A stretch of DNA of 64,000 nucleotides from NCBI GenBank assembly GCA_028583605.1, contig CM053329.1, positions 36,145,992-36,209,991 on the forward strand, in the 5' to 3' direction. Positions 33,261-44,815 of the stretch are shown piece by piece; position 1 is the first letter of the stretch; each line of letters begins with the position of its first letter. Under the pieces are notes generated by a model. That model saw only the letters and a list, made by a program, of their open reading frames with translations, ran no database searches and was not told the origin of the DNA. The translations under genes and the position numbers were made by a program. This DNA is from Dastarcus helophoroides (lineage: Eukaryota > Arthropoda > Insecta > Coleoptera > Bothrideridae).

Positions 33261-33834
33261 ACAAACGAAACAATTTTATTAAAGTTGTATCAAAAAGCTG
33301 AATTTTAAAATATAACTTTTAAGAAAAAGTTTATATTTCTAGTCTAAATTAGAAATGAGCAATCATAAAGTAGAAACCTTATGATTAACGCCGAAATTAT
33401 AAAAAATGATCCACATTTTGAGTCATAACTTAAAACTTGAGACAAATAAATTCAACATTTTCAAAAGAATTCCCAAGTTCTATATAATATAAAAATTTTT
33501 AAAATTCCAGGTTTATTCTTGAATTGTCGACTTTAATCACAAAATGTTGATGGTAAACCTAAATTCTCGAATTAAAGCTGAAATTTCCCCTGAAATTGAA
33601 AATTTTAAGACTTTCTAAATTCAATGGCGAAGATTCGGTAAAAATCATACATCGTGGTATTAAACTACAAATTAAAAAAAAAACACTTTTTTTGAAGTTT
33701 GGCCTTTTCATAACAGAAATTTCGCTTTTGGTATTAAAAATCTACTCTTACTTAAAAAAATTCAAGTATTATCTTCGCATTTCAACAAAAGACCTATTTC
33801 AGAAAAGCCCTTAAAATTTATAAAAATAGCTGTA
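33261..33834. repeat. AT-rich cryptic simple sequence
   Basis: AAATTTTAAAAT / GAATTGTCGACTTTAA-type words; no gene. Confidence 0.45.
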
Positions 33835-33838
33835 ATAC

Positions 33839-34166
33839 TGTTGCGCGTTATCGGTTCGAATGATTAACACTTGGTGAATTGTAACCACCTTATTTCAAAA
33901 CTGAACTCGAAACACTAAAATCGTAATCACTAACACTGTTTAATTAACCAACTTATTCATTGACTTCTCACTAACTATGAGGGAAAAGCGACAGCTTTAT
34001 ATAGGTCCCGGTTCGGGTTCTAGAAGAATCGAGCAGATAAGGCTTATCGTTTGCCGAGATTTCTGGAGCGCTTATCTGCCGTTTGATTTATTATCGCGGC
34101 CACTTCCCCTTATTCAAATTTTCTAGAAAATTCCCAACTAAATTTTATAAATACTTTTTGTTACAA
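33839..34166 (-). mobile_element. Solo LTR with ATAC target duplication
   Basis: Plus strand TGTTGCGCGTTATCGGTTCG to TTTTTGTTACA; flanked by ATAC at 33835-33838 and 34167-34170. Contains a reversed TATA box (CTTTATATAGG) and GATAAGG/CTTATC palindromic motifs. Same subfamily as 3856-4199. The clean duplication makes this the best-defined LTR in the window. Confidence 0.88.
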
Positions 34167-34254
34167 TACGAAATTTCGCAAAATTAATCGAAATTTTGAG
34201 AAAAAGTTGAACTTTACAGAATAAAGTTCAAAACGTTTTATTATTAAACTTACA

Positions 34255-34328
34255 AGTTTAGAACAACCCTTGTTGTGTTTTTTTAATCTTTCTGGGTTTC
34301 AAGGGTATTTGAATTTTTGAAGTTTAAA
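34255..34328 (+). repeat. Family A fragment
   Basis: AACCCTTGTTGTGTTTTTTT, AATCTTTCTGGGTTTCAAGG and ATTTTTGAAG only. Confidence 0.6.
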
Positions 34329-35270
34329 AAAGTTCTTACTCTTAGCTCTGATGCTGTTAAATAAACAAAACAAAAGAAACTTTAAACAACTTCCTTCTAT
34401 CGTCAATTCTTTTCTCTGACGAAATCTGAAAAATAGTTTAAGGTAATTTACCGGCAGTAATCGTAACAAAAAGTTTTAAGAATATATCTTCACTCCGCGG
34501 GCGAGACGTAGAAGTCACCACTACTCGATTTTTAGTGCATGACCCCGTGTGAATGGATACAATACAAATTTCCAGGCCGCTTTGTAGTAGATTTTCTAAG
34601 CTGACAACAATGCACTGTGTATGCGATAAAATTTACGCAACGGAGCTTTAACCAAAGAACGAGTAGTAGAGCATGCTTGTGTCACTATTACTTCAAGATG
34701 TTTCCCTAACGTGGCGAATTAAATTTCAAGTTTCGAAATTCCGCAAGATGTTCAAATCCAAATTATAATGATGCAAAAAATTGATAACAGTTGAAATCCT
34801 CATATTCTACTATTTTATTCATAATATCACCCTATATAATATACATTACTTTTTTATTAAAATCTCCATTCTTTCTCCTATTAAATTAAATAATTTGAAT
34901 CTTGAATTTAGAATTTCAAATTTTTTAATTTTTGAATTTTCGAATTTTGAAATTTTTGAATTTTCGAATTTACAAATTTTTGATTTTCAACTTCTCGATT
35001 TTTCATTTTTTTGATTTTCCAGTTTTTTAACTTTTTGATTTTTCCATTTTTCGACTGTTCGATTATTCGACTTTTCGATTTTTTGATTTTTCGATTTTTT
35101 GACTTGGATTTTTTGATTATTTGATTTTTAGATTTTTCAATTGTTTAATTTTTTGATTTTTTCATTATTCAATTTTTTGATTTTTTGATTTTTTGATTTT
35201 GACTTTTTGAATTAAATTTCGAATCCTCAATTTTGAATTTCGAATTTCGAATTTCGAATTTCGAATATAT

Positions 35271-35638
35271 TGTAACGCAATGATGAAATATGATTTAGAA
35301 TAGAATTGTAGAATTTAGTAAATAAAAAAAGTTTCTAGAAGGTTCTGATAAGGGGAAAGCGGCCGCGATAACGAAACAAACGGCAGATAAGCGTTCCAGA
35401 AATTTCGGCATTCGATAAGCCTTATCTGCCGAAAATTCTGGAAGACGCGGGCCGAAGCTATAAAAAGGCGGTCAGTTTTCCCTCGAGTCAGTCAGTTAGA
35501 AGCAAGTGCAATAAGTTGATTAGCAATTAGTAAATAATTAGTGAGTTACTGTTCAGTTGAAGTGTGCCGAGTTAATTCAGTAATAAAGTGGCTATAATCT
35601 ATCACGTGTATCAATTCGAACCGATAACGCACGTAACA
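35271..35638 (+). mobile_element. Solo LTR with ATAT target duplication, inside the expansion
   Basis: TGTAACGCAATGATG start and ATAACGCACGTAACA end; ATAT at 35267-35270 and 35639-35642. A TATA box GCTATAAAAAGGCGG (35458) is followed by CAGTCAGTCAGTTAG; AATAAAG at 35582 may be its poly(A) signal. Inserted after the simple repeat had already expanded on the left side. Confidence 0.88.
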
Positions 35639-36295
35639 ATATTATACATTCCTTTTTTATTAAAATCTTCATTCTTTCTCCCATTAAATTAAATAATTTA
35701 AATCTTGAATTTTGAATTTCGAATTAGGAATTTCGAATTTTGAAATTTTTGAATTTTTGAATTTTCGAATTTTAAAATTTTTGAATTTTCGAATTTTCAA
35801 ATTTTCTATTTTCAATTTTTCGATTTTATGAATTTTTTATTCTTCAATCCTTCGATTTTCCTAATTTTCAATTTTTCAACTTCTCGATTTTCGGAATTTT
35901 CGATTTTTTGATTTTTCGATTATTCGACTTTTCGATTATTAGACTTCAATTTTTTGACTTTTTGAGTTTTCGATTTTTTGATTTTTCAAGTTTTTGATTT
36001 TTCTATTTTTCGATTATTCAATTTTTCGATTTTTTGATTTTTCAATTTTTTGATTTTGAATTTTAAATTTCGAATTCCTAATTTCTAATTCCCAATTTCG
36101 AATCTCGAATTCCGAATTTCGGATTTCAAATTTCGAATTTCGAATTTTGAATTTTATATTTTCGAATTTTGAATTTGGAATTTTGCATTTTCGAATTTTA
36201 AATTTCGCATTTCGCATTTCGAATTTCTCATTTCGCATTTCGAATTTGAAATTTCAAAATTTTAAAATTCTGTAATTTTTGAATTTTTAAATTTT

Positions 36296-36462
36296 TGAGT
36301 TTTTGAATTTTTGAATTTTTGAATTTTTGAATTTTTGAATTTTTGAATTTTTGAATTTTTGAATTTTTGAATTTTTGAATTTTTGAATTTTTGAATTTTT
36401 GAATTTTTGAATTTTTGAATTTTTGAATTTTTGAATTTTTGAATTTTTGAATTTTTGAATTT
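36296..36462. repeat. Octamer tandem repeat (GAATTTTT)n
   Basis: About 20 near-perfect copies. It translates on the minus strand as a repeating Lys-Asn-Ser-Lys-Ile-Gln frame, which is not a gene. Confidence 0.95.
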
Positions 36463-38194
36463 TAGAATTTTAGAGTGTTTTAATTTTTGAATTTTCAAAT
36501 TTTTGAATTTTCAAATCTTCAAATTTTTGAATTTTCGAATTTTTGATTCTCAATTTTTCTATTCTTCGATTTTCCGATTTTTCGATTTTACTACTTTTCG
36601 ACTTTCCAATGTTTCGATTTTTCGATTTTTGATTCTTCTATTTTCCGATTTTTCGATTTTTCAACATTTCGACTTCTCGACTTTTCAATGTTTCGAATTT
36701 TCGATTTTTCGATGTTTGAATTTTTTGATTTTGAATTTTCGAACTTCGAACTTCGAATTTCGAATTTTGTATTTTCAATTTTTGAATTTCATATTTTCGA
36801 ATGTTACATTTTCAAATTTTGAATTTTGTATTTTTGAATTTTGAACTTGGCATTTCGAATTTATCATTTCGCATTTCGAATTAAGAACTACAAATTTCGG
36901 AATTCTGTAATTTTTGAATTTTCGAATTTTTAATTTTTGAATTCTGAAATTTTTGAATTTTCAAATTTTCGAAATTTTCAGAATTTTTGAATTTTTGATT
37001 TTTCATTTTTCGATTTTTCGATTTTTCGATTTTTCTATTTTTTGTTTTTCCGATTTTTTGATTTTTCGACTTTTCCACTTTTCAATGTTTTAATTTTCCG
37101 ATTTTTCAATTTTTAGATTTTCCGATTTTTCGATATTTCGACTTTTCAATGTTTCGATTTTTCGAATTTTCAAATTTTCAATTTTTCGATGTTTTGATTA
37201 TTTGATTTTGAATTTCAAATTTTGTAATTTCAGTTTTGGAATTTTGAATTTCATATTTTCGAATTTCGAATTTTATATTTTCGAATTTTGAATTTTGTAT
37301 TTTCGAATTTTTAATACTGCATTTCGCATTTCGAATTTCGAATTTGAAATTATGAAATTTTCTAATTTTTGAATTTTCGAATTTACCAATTTTTAAATTT
37401 TGAATTTAGAATTTCAAATTATGAAATTTTCTAATTTTTGAAATTTCGAATTTACCAATTTTTAAATTTTGAATTTAGAATTTCAAATTTTGGAATTTTG
37501 TAATTTTTGAATTTTCGAATTTTGGAATTCTGTAATTTTTGAATTTTCAAGTGTTTATAAGTTTTAAACTTTTCAAATTTTCGAATTTTTGAATTTTGGA
37601 TATTCAATTTTTCGATTTTCAAATTTTTCGATTTTTCGATTTTTGGATTCTTCGATTTTCCGATTTTTCAATATTTCGACTTTGCTATTTTTCGATTTTT
37701 CGACTTTTCGCCTTTGGCTTTGGAATTTTGAACTTTGAATTTCGAATTTCGAATTTCGAATTTGGAATTTCGAATTTCGAATTTCGAATTTCGAATTTCG
37801 AATTTCGAATTTCGAATTTCGTATCTTCGAATTTTTAATGCTGCATTTCGCATTTCGAATTTCAAATTATGAAATTTTCTAATTTTTGAATTTTCGAATT
37901 TACCAATTTTTAAATTTTGAATTTAGAATTTCAAATTTTGGAAATTTGTAATTTTTGAATTTTCGAATTTTGGAATTCTGTAAATTTTGAATTTTCAAGT
38001 TTATAAGTTTTAAACTTTTCAAATTTTCGAATTTTTGAATTTTTGAATTTTTGATATTCAATTTTTCGATTTTCAAATTTTTCGATTTTTCGATTTTTGG
38101 ATTCTTCGATTTTCCGATTTTTTAATATTTCGACTTTTCTCTTTTTAGAATTTTCGACTTTTCGCTTTTGACTTCGAAATTCGAAATTTCGAAT

Positions 38195-38480
38195 TTCGAA
38201 ATTCGAATTTCGAATTTCGAATTTCGAATTTCGAATTTCGAATTTCGAATTTCGAATTTCGAATTTCGAATTTCGAATGTCGAATTTCGAATTTCGAATT
38301 TCGAATTTCGAATTTCGAATTTCGAATTTCGAATTTCGAATTTCGAATTTCGAATTTCGAATTTCGAATTTCGAATTTCGAATTTCGAATTTCGAATTTC
38401 GAATTTCGAATTTCGAATTTCTAATTTGGAATTTCGAATTTCGAATTTCGAAATTCGAATTTCGAATTTCGAATTTCAAA
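38195..38480. repeat. Heptamer tandem repeat (GAATTTC)n
   Basis: About 38 copies with a handful of substitutions (GAATGTC near 38275, CTAATTTGG near 38420); a shorter array of the same unit lies at 37735-37822. Each junction forms the palindrome TTCGAA. All frames on both strands are open because the 7-bp unit has no stop in any phase. Confidence 0.97.
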
Positions 38481-38689
38481 TACGACTATACGAACGAATA
38501 TACGTTTCCATCTACCTGTCGTCATGGATTACATGCTAAAAATCGTAAGTTTGACACTAAAGATCTCGACTTAAGCACCGACACCGGGTCTGTTAATTGT
38601 GCAGGTGTACGAGTTATACCAGTAACATTTGACAGATAAAGAAAATTTATAAATAAGCAATTGACCGGTGAACTATCTTAAATAATTAA

Positions 38690-40575
38690 AAAAGAACTCG
38701 AGATTTTAAAATGATAGTCGAAATTTTCAACAACAAATAATTCAAAATAAGTCGAAAATTTTATAAAAATTGAGATTGAAAACTCTCAACATTTAAGAAA
38801 AAGCCGAATTCTTCGAAAGAAAAAAGACGAAATCTTAAAAAATATTCAATATTTTGAAAAAATCTACAGAAAATTTTGCAAATGTTTGAAATTTCCAAAA
38901 AAAAGAGAAGAATTTTTAAAAACGTTAAATTTAAAAAAGGAATTTAAACAAAATAATTAAAAAAGTTGAATAAAAGTCGAAATTTTCAAAAAATTTCAAA
39001 TGTAAAAATCTGACATTTTAAAGAATAGACGAATTCGAATCAAAATTTCAAAAATGACATTTTGACAAAATGGAAATAAATTTCAAAAATCGTAATTTAA
39101 AACAGAAGTCCAAGTTTTAAAGAGAGTTGAAATTACCAAAAAAAAATTGGAAGTTTGCAAAGAAGTCGACATTTTGAAAATAAGTTGATATTAAGAAAAA
39201 AATCGAAATTTTAAAGGATAATCAAAATTTTCAAAAAAATCGAAAATTTGAAAAATGTTGAACTTTTCGTAATACGGACTTTAAAAAAGGTCGAACATTT
39301 AAAAAAAAAATTGGCATTTGAAAAAGTTTTTAAACACAAAGTCGATATTTAAAAAAAAAGAAAGTTTGACAAATATCCAACACTTAAAAAACGGTAAATA
39401 TTTTTAAAATTATGCGATTCTTAAGAAACCGAATTTTTCAAAAATTCTGAGGTTGGAAATAAAAACTGAAATTCATTCTAAAAAATCGAAATTTAGAAAA
39501 AATCAAGCTTTTTAGAAAACTTTAACCCTTTAAGAAATAGTTAAATATTTTAAAATAATGGCAATAGTTTTAAAAATTCTTAGAAAAAGTGAAAACGTTG
39601 AGATCACAATTTTCAGCACAAAATTGATATATTTTGAAAATGTGCCACAATTTTCAAGAACGTCTAGATTTTCTAAAGTAGCCTCAACATTTTAAAGTAT
39701 GTTGAAATTCTGAAAACAGTCGAAAATTTCAAAAAAATATTAGAAAAGAAAAAATGTCAAAGTTATCAGAAGAAAAAATTCAGATTAGAAAAATTATCGA
39801 AATTTTGGAATATAAACAAAGAATTTCAAAGCCAATATTTTCTAAGAATGTCGAGATTAAGAAAAATAAAAATTACTAAAAATTCGAAATTTTGGAAGTT
39901 CAAAGTTTCAAAAACAAAAAAAATTATAGTTTGCCAAAAAGCAAAATTTTTAAGAAGTATAGTTGACATTTAAGAAAGAGAAGTCAAAGTTTTAAAAAGA
40001 AAACCTTAAATTTCCTAAGAGATCGAAAATTTGAAAAAATCAACATATAAAAATCAACACTTCCAGAAAAATATCGAAATCCTAAATATATTCGAAGTTT
40101 TGAAAAATACGCAATATTTTCGAACAATGGCGAAATTGAAAAAACAAATTTTAAAAAATTTTTATATTTGAAAAATTTACTTTTAGAAAAATTGGTAATT
40201 TGAAAAAGGGACGAAATTTCAAAAGTGGATATTTCAAAAAAAAAATTTTAAAATTTGAAAATTTTAAAAGAGGAGAGATTTTGGAAATAAGTCATAATTC
40301 TTAAAAAGTCCGCCTTTCTAAAAAGTCGGCATTAAAGCAAAGAATTTTTGAAAAGAATCGAACAATTTAACAAATATTCCAACATTTTGAAAAGAGTCGA
40401 AGTTTTCAAAATACTGAAATTTTGAAAATTATTGAAATTTGCAAAGTCGTGTAAAAGCCTGAAATTTGAAAAAATGGCAAAATTTTCCGGGGTCGAAATA
40501 TAGTCAAAATTTTGGGAAGTTAAAATTTTAAAAAGTTCGATATTTTTGTTGCTCAAAATTGCGAAAACCAGTCAA
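38690..40575. repeat. A-rich cryptic simple-sequence block
   Basis: AAAAAGTCGAAATTTTC-like motifs, A-rich on the plus strand, directly after the T-rich block. No gene. Confidence 0.65.
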
Positions 40576-42335
40576 ATTTTTGAGAATCGTTGTATTAAAG
40601 TTGTATTTTCATTCTGAACCACCACATCGTCCAATATTTGGTAAAGCAATTTTTGCATGCTTATGTAAAGATTGCCAGAATATTGTCTGGCAGTAAAAGA
40701 AAATGTGTCTTTTATGCAGATAATTCAGTAGTCGGTTTGCATCACTAAATGTTTGTATCTACACATATTAAGCCCTCGAAAGCCATTAGAGGCGCCTATG
40801 GAAATGAGCTGGAGTAAATAAATACGAGCTGAAGCCAGCTCGCTGGAAAATTAGGCTATGAATTTAGAGATTTTGGTCATTTACTCTGGGGTCGGTTACC
40901 TTTGTATGCATATTAGTGGTATTATTATGTCGGTAACCCAGTGTAAATACGGAATGAAGCGTTGAGGGGAATTGTTTATGCCAATGGGGGCATCTCTGGA
41001 ACGACGTACTCGCCAGGTTTATGCTGTTAATAGCTGTAGGTATGAGCAAATCCCTTTATAAGCGAAGTTATATGCCACATATTGGCATTGAACTTGCCTC
41101 AGGTAAAAGTTAATGCAACATACTAAAATATACAGTTATATTATTTTCGAAGAATGAAATTAACTCTCTTGTTGTGCATTAAAAGCAACAGGTTACGAAT
41201 AAGTGAATAAATTATTACAAATTGTTTGATTTGACCACCTTATAATGGCTTCGATGTAGGTACACACAACGGATAATGATAGTTTGATGATTGTAGTTTA
41301 ATTTGCTCGGCAAATATACGCAGATTGAATACTTAAATGCGGTACAAGCTTACATCAGTAAGAGGAGATCTTCACTGTCAATTTACCTTATTATCAGTTA
41401 CTTGAGCTACAGGCAAGTCTTGTCAATATTTTGATTGATGAATCGACGTACAAGACTTTTCATTAGCGAGTACATATCAAATTTTTATTGAACTTAAGCC
41501 AGTCAGGAACAAACACATGTTCCTTCTAGGGACCACTTATAAAAATAATGAACTCAAATATATCACGAGCTTTATCCACGCAACAGATGTAGAAAATAGA
41601 TTAATAACGACGTGTTAATCCGCAAAGCGACTGAAACGCCCACACCCTCTACGCCCTTTAACTAAACCTCAAAAATTTATGACTTCCTGAAAAAATAACA
41701 AGGCCAAACGCCTGGAGTCATTTCAAAGACGTAAAGTTATTTCGGAAATCCGTAAATCCCTTAAAGCGCCGTACAGACTGAACAACCAGCTAAATGCGGA
41801 CTGGAAGGGAAGAGTGTTTTAACAGCCGCTTAAGATAAAGGAACACATACGTCAAATTCCATCCAAGTGTCTTTGGATTTCACCCCTTAAGTAGTTTCGC
41901 CGTCTGAAAACGTTAATGGAATGTAGCATATTTGCACGAAAGATCTAAAAACGTACCACTGGAGTAATCAATTCGAAGTCGGTGTCAGGGTATTTCCAGC
42001 AGTGGTGCAGGTAGGGCACGTGTTTGGGCAACCAGACATGAAGGGCACTAAATGGTTATTATTTAATTTTTCCAACAAAAAAGATTCCATATTTTAGCTT
42101 TAAACTAGAAATCTTTTAATCTCATTATTTCGACTCCAAAGCTGAAATTTTTAAAACCAATTTACAATTTCAAATTAACTTACCTTAGATTTTTTTTGTC
42201 GTATTTTTGATTTTAATGTCGTTATTTGAAAAACAATCTCGAAAGTTCCACACCACATCTCCCATTTAAATGATAACTAATTTCCTGAAATTTCGGGAAG
42301 AGATCTAATTTTGATGCTAAAGTTTTCAATTTTGA
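40576..42335. other. Unrecognised higher-complexity island
   Basis: No gene recognised. 41.6-41.95 kb is relatively GC-rich. CAGTGGTGCAGGTAGGGCAC at 41999 looks like a possible hAT-type end without a partner. Confidence 0.4.
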
Positions 42336-42337
42336 GT

Positions 42338-42500
42338 GCAACCGACTGGTCCTTGGTTATTTTTAAAAACTGAAATACAAATCTTGTCTCCTGAAACCAA
42401 AAAAGATTAAAAAACACAACAAAGGTTGCTCTAATGCGTTTCGATAGCTTTAGTTTAGCTTTTTAATCTTTCTTGGTTTCAGAGGACAAGAGTTAGATTT
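42338..42500. repeat. Family A inverted dimer, internally deleted
   Basis: The left half (GACTGGTCCTTGGTTATT to GCTCTAATGCGTTTCGATAG) joins directly to CTTTTTAATCTTTCTTGG and TTTCAGAGGACAAG; the centre and most of the right half are missing. Confidence 0.7.
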
Positions 42501-42589
42501 ATATTTCATTTACATTTCAAAATTCACCCAGTTTTTGAAATTTTGACAACATTTTAGTCTAATATTATTCCAATTTTTCTTCTATCCTA

Positions 42590-42690
42590 TATCTCTCTGA
42601 AGATTATAGCTTGGCTATCGAAACGCGTTAGAGCAACCTTTGTTGTGTTTTTTAATCTTTCGTGGTTTCAGAGAACAACATTTATATTTT
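42590..42690 (+). repeat. Family A half unit
   Basis: ATCTCTCTGAAGATTATAGC, GGCTATCGAAACGCGTTAGA, then TTTAATCTTTCGTGGTTTCA; fades after AACATTTATATTTTAAT. Confidence 0.75.
42593..42633 (+). ncRNA. Hammerhead-like core of family A
   Basis: CTCT (stem I 5' side), CTGAAGA (core), one extra T, stem II TATAGC with GCTATC (consensus GATAGC/GCTATC), GAAA, self-complementary ACGCGT as stem III, cleavage position T in GTT, then AGAG pairing with CTCT. The extra base between core A9 and stem II departs from the accepted hammerhead consensus, so this may be a degenerate or variant fold. The same layout is seen in other family A copies. Confidence 0.4.
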
Positions 42691-44514
42691 AATTTAATTT
42701 TGAGATCAAAGGCAAAATTAAAATTAAGAGGTTTAATCAAAATTTGAATTTTAAATTCTAAATTTTTTCCTTTAAAATTTAAATTCTATATTTTGAAGGT
42801 AGAAGTCGAAATTTGCAAAAAAAAAACTCAGACGTTTTAGGGAGTAAACGTGAAAGTTTCCAGTCTAAAGAAATAATAAGAAAACAATTAAAATTGAGGG
42901 CCAAAATCGGAACATATCAACGAATAGTGTAAATTTCGAAACCATATCTACCAGAAAAATGTATAATTTTTGGGTTTAAAATGTTCAAAATTTAGAAAAA
43001 TTTTGAACCCAGAATTTCAAAAATTTCGAAACCAGAATTTCAAAATTTTTGATCCAATAATTTAAAAATTTTGGACGAGATTGAAAATAAAAAAGAATTT
43101 GGGATAAATCTCCTAACTTTCAAGAAAAAATCAACAGAAATTTCGTTTTTTGTTAGTCACAAATAAAAAAAAAAGCTTGAATTAAAAATTTTTGGAAAAA
43201 GTTGAAATTTCTAGAAAAATTCAGAATCTATAAAATGACTAACTAACTTCGTTTAATATGTTAAATGAATCGATTTTTATTTAATTTAGATATTTTCCAA
43301 AATTTCGAATTTATTTTAAATTTTGGGCTTTTTGAATTTCGTTATTTTTCCAAAATTTCGACTTTTTTTAATTTTGCCTTTATTTTTAATTTCGACTATA
43401 TTTTCGGACATTTCAAAATTTTGGCTATTTTAAAAATTTCGCTTATTGTTAAATTTTGGTGTTTTGTTCAATCTCGCCTTTTAAAAATATTTTGCTTCTT
43501 TTAAAAATGTCGATTTTTGGAGTTAAATTCTTTTCAAAATTCTATTATATTTTAAAATTTTAACTTTTTCTTATTATTACTTCGACTCTTTTCAAAATTT
43601 CGATATTTTATATATTCAATGTGTTTCAAAATTTCAGTTTTATGTATAAAATTTTGATTTTTTTTAAACATTTTCAAGTTCAAATTTGTTACTTTAATAT
43701 TTTAGAATTTTTATGGTAAGATTTGTATTTTATTTTTAAAAATTTTAATCTAACATTTCGACGAATTTTTCAACATTTCTTTTTTGGCAATTCATGTCTA
43801 TTTTTCAAAATTTCGACTTATTTCATAATTTCAGCTTCTTATGAAAATGTAACTAAAACTGTTGCAATTTTCTCAATTTCGATATTTCTTCAAAATTGTG
43901 ACTATTACCGAAACATTTTCAAAATTTCAATGTTTTTAAAAACGTTAAATTTTTTCAAATTGCCATTTTTTCAAATACTAGACGTTTTAAAAAGTTCCGA
44001 ATTTTTTCAAAATTTTAACTTTTAAAATTTCAACTTTTTCAAAATGTTAACTTTTTCAAAATTTCAACTTTTTCAAAATTTGAACTTTTTCAAAATTTGA
44101 ACTTTTTTCAACATTTTTACTATTCGAAAACTGATTTCTTTGAAAATTTGACAATGAAAATTTTTGTTAATTTCGAGGAAGGTTGGAATGTTTTAAAATT
44201 TAGATTTTATTTAAAAATTTGGTTTCGACTTTGTGTTAAAAGTTGGGCTTTTTTGAGACTTTCGATTATCAAAATTTCAACATGTGTAAAATTTCTTTTT
44301 TTTAGTCTTCCTCGTAGGTTTCGACTTCTCGGAAAATTTCAACTCTTGAAAATTTCGATTTTTTTTAAATTTAAATATTTTGTAAAATCTCCACTTTTCA
44401 AAGTTTAGAATATATTCGAAAAATTAAAATTTTTTTTTTTAATATTTACTTTGAAAGTTTTAATATCTCAACATTTTTTCTCTTTGAAACATTTTTACTA
44501 TTTTTTTAATGTAG

Positions 44515-44815
44515 CTTGCAAGTAGAATACAATCTAGACTGCAACTTCATGCAGACCTCTAGGCGTGTATAGTGAAATCATGGGTAGCTGAACTACCAAC
44601 AGTTGAAACACTGCCACCTAGCGAAGCGGTTGCTCTCTAGGAAAGTCCCCAGAAGACAATGATTCTAATGCACAGACCAACAGGTTTGAACATTTATTAG
44701 CATTCGAGTTGGATTTACCAAACTGACGAGATCTAACAAGATCGAAACCGGTCTTTGGTTTCCAAACTTCGAATTTAATAAATGTTCAAACCTATTAAAC
44801 TTTGCATTAAAATGT
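44515..44815 (+). repeat. Family D repeat with hammerhead
   Basis: GCGTGTATAGTGAAATCATG, CAACAGTTGAAACACTGCC, GGTTGCTCTCTAGGA and CCCAGAAGACAA match 62715-62870 in reverse orientation. Then come CACAGACCAACAGGTTTGA, a hammerhead, and the inverted partner TTCAAACCTATT. Compared with the second copy, the left palindrome arm has lost about 70 bases. Confidence 0.8.
44717..44759 (+). ncRNA. Hammerhead ribozyme, canonical core
   Basis: Stem I ACCAAA (44717-44722) with TTTGGT (44754-44759); core CTGACGA (44723-44729); stem II GATCT (44730-44734) and AGATC (44739-44743), loop AACA; GAAA (44744-44747); stem III ACC/GGT (44747-44752) with no loop; cleavage after C at 44753 in a GTC triplet. All invariant hammerhead bases are present. 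A stem III without a loop cannot fold in one molecule, so a dimer (ACCGGT pairing between two copies) is expected, as reported for Penelope and retrozyme hammerheads. Confidence 0.8.

Larger units (their letters stand above)
34870..38480. repeat. T-rich (TTTTTGAATTTTCGAATTT-like) expansion
   Basis: Irregular to regular runs of GAATTTC, GAATTTTT and CGATTTTT units. TTTTTTATTAAAATC plus TTCATTCTTTCTCC and the following ATTAAATTAAATAATTT occur at 34850-34905 and again at 35648-35700, so at least one unit of about 795 bp including expanded sequence was duplicated. A second near-repeat (GAATTTACCAATTTTTAAAT) occurs three times at 37380, 37450 and 37895. Frames here (up to 182 codons) are artefacts of periods not divisible by three. 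Confidence 0.85.
34437..38681 (+). mobile_element. Family B TIR element enlarged by internal low-complexity expansion and an LTR
   Basis: The left end TTTAAGGTAATTTACCGG (34437) is inverted at the right end (reverse complement TTTAAGATAGTTCACCGG, to 38681). 34490-34870 matches the 5' part of the 30-kb copy and 38510-38681 matches its 3' part (AAAAATCGTAAGTTTGACA, CATTTGACAG, AATTGACCGGTGAACTA). Where the short copy has about 60 bases, this one has about 3.6 kb of heptamer/octamer-like repeats and a solo LTR. Confidence 0.75.

Noticed and set aside
36014..37078. Lys/Asn/Phe-rich frames of 65-113 codons
   Set aside because: Products of (GAATTTTT)n and related simple repeats.
37931..38639. Long overlapping frames (182, 123 and 120 codons) on both strands
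   Set aside because: They translate the heptamer array in different phases; no start context, composition or domain supports a gene.
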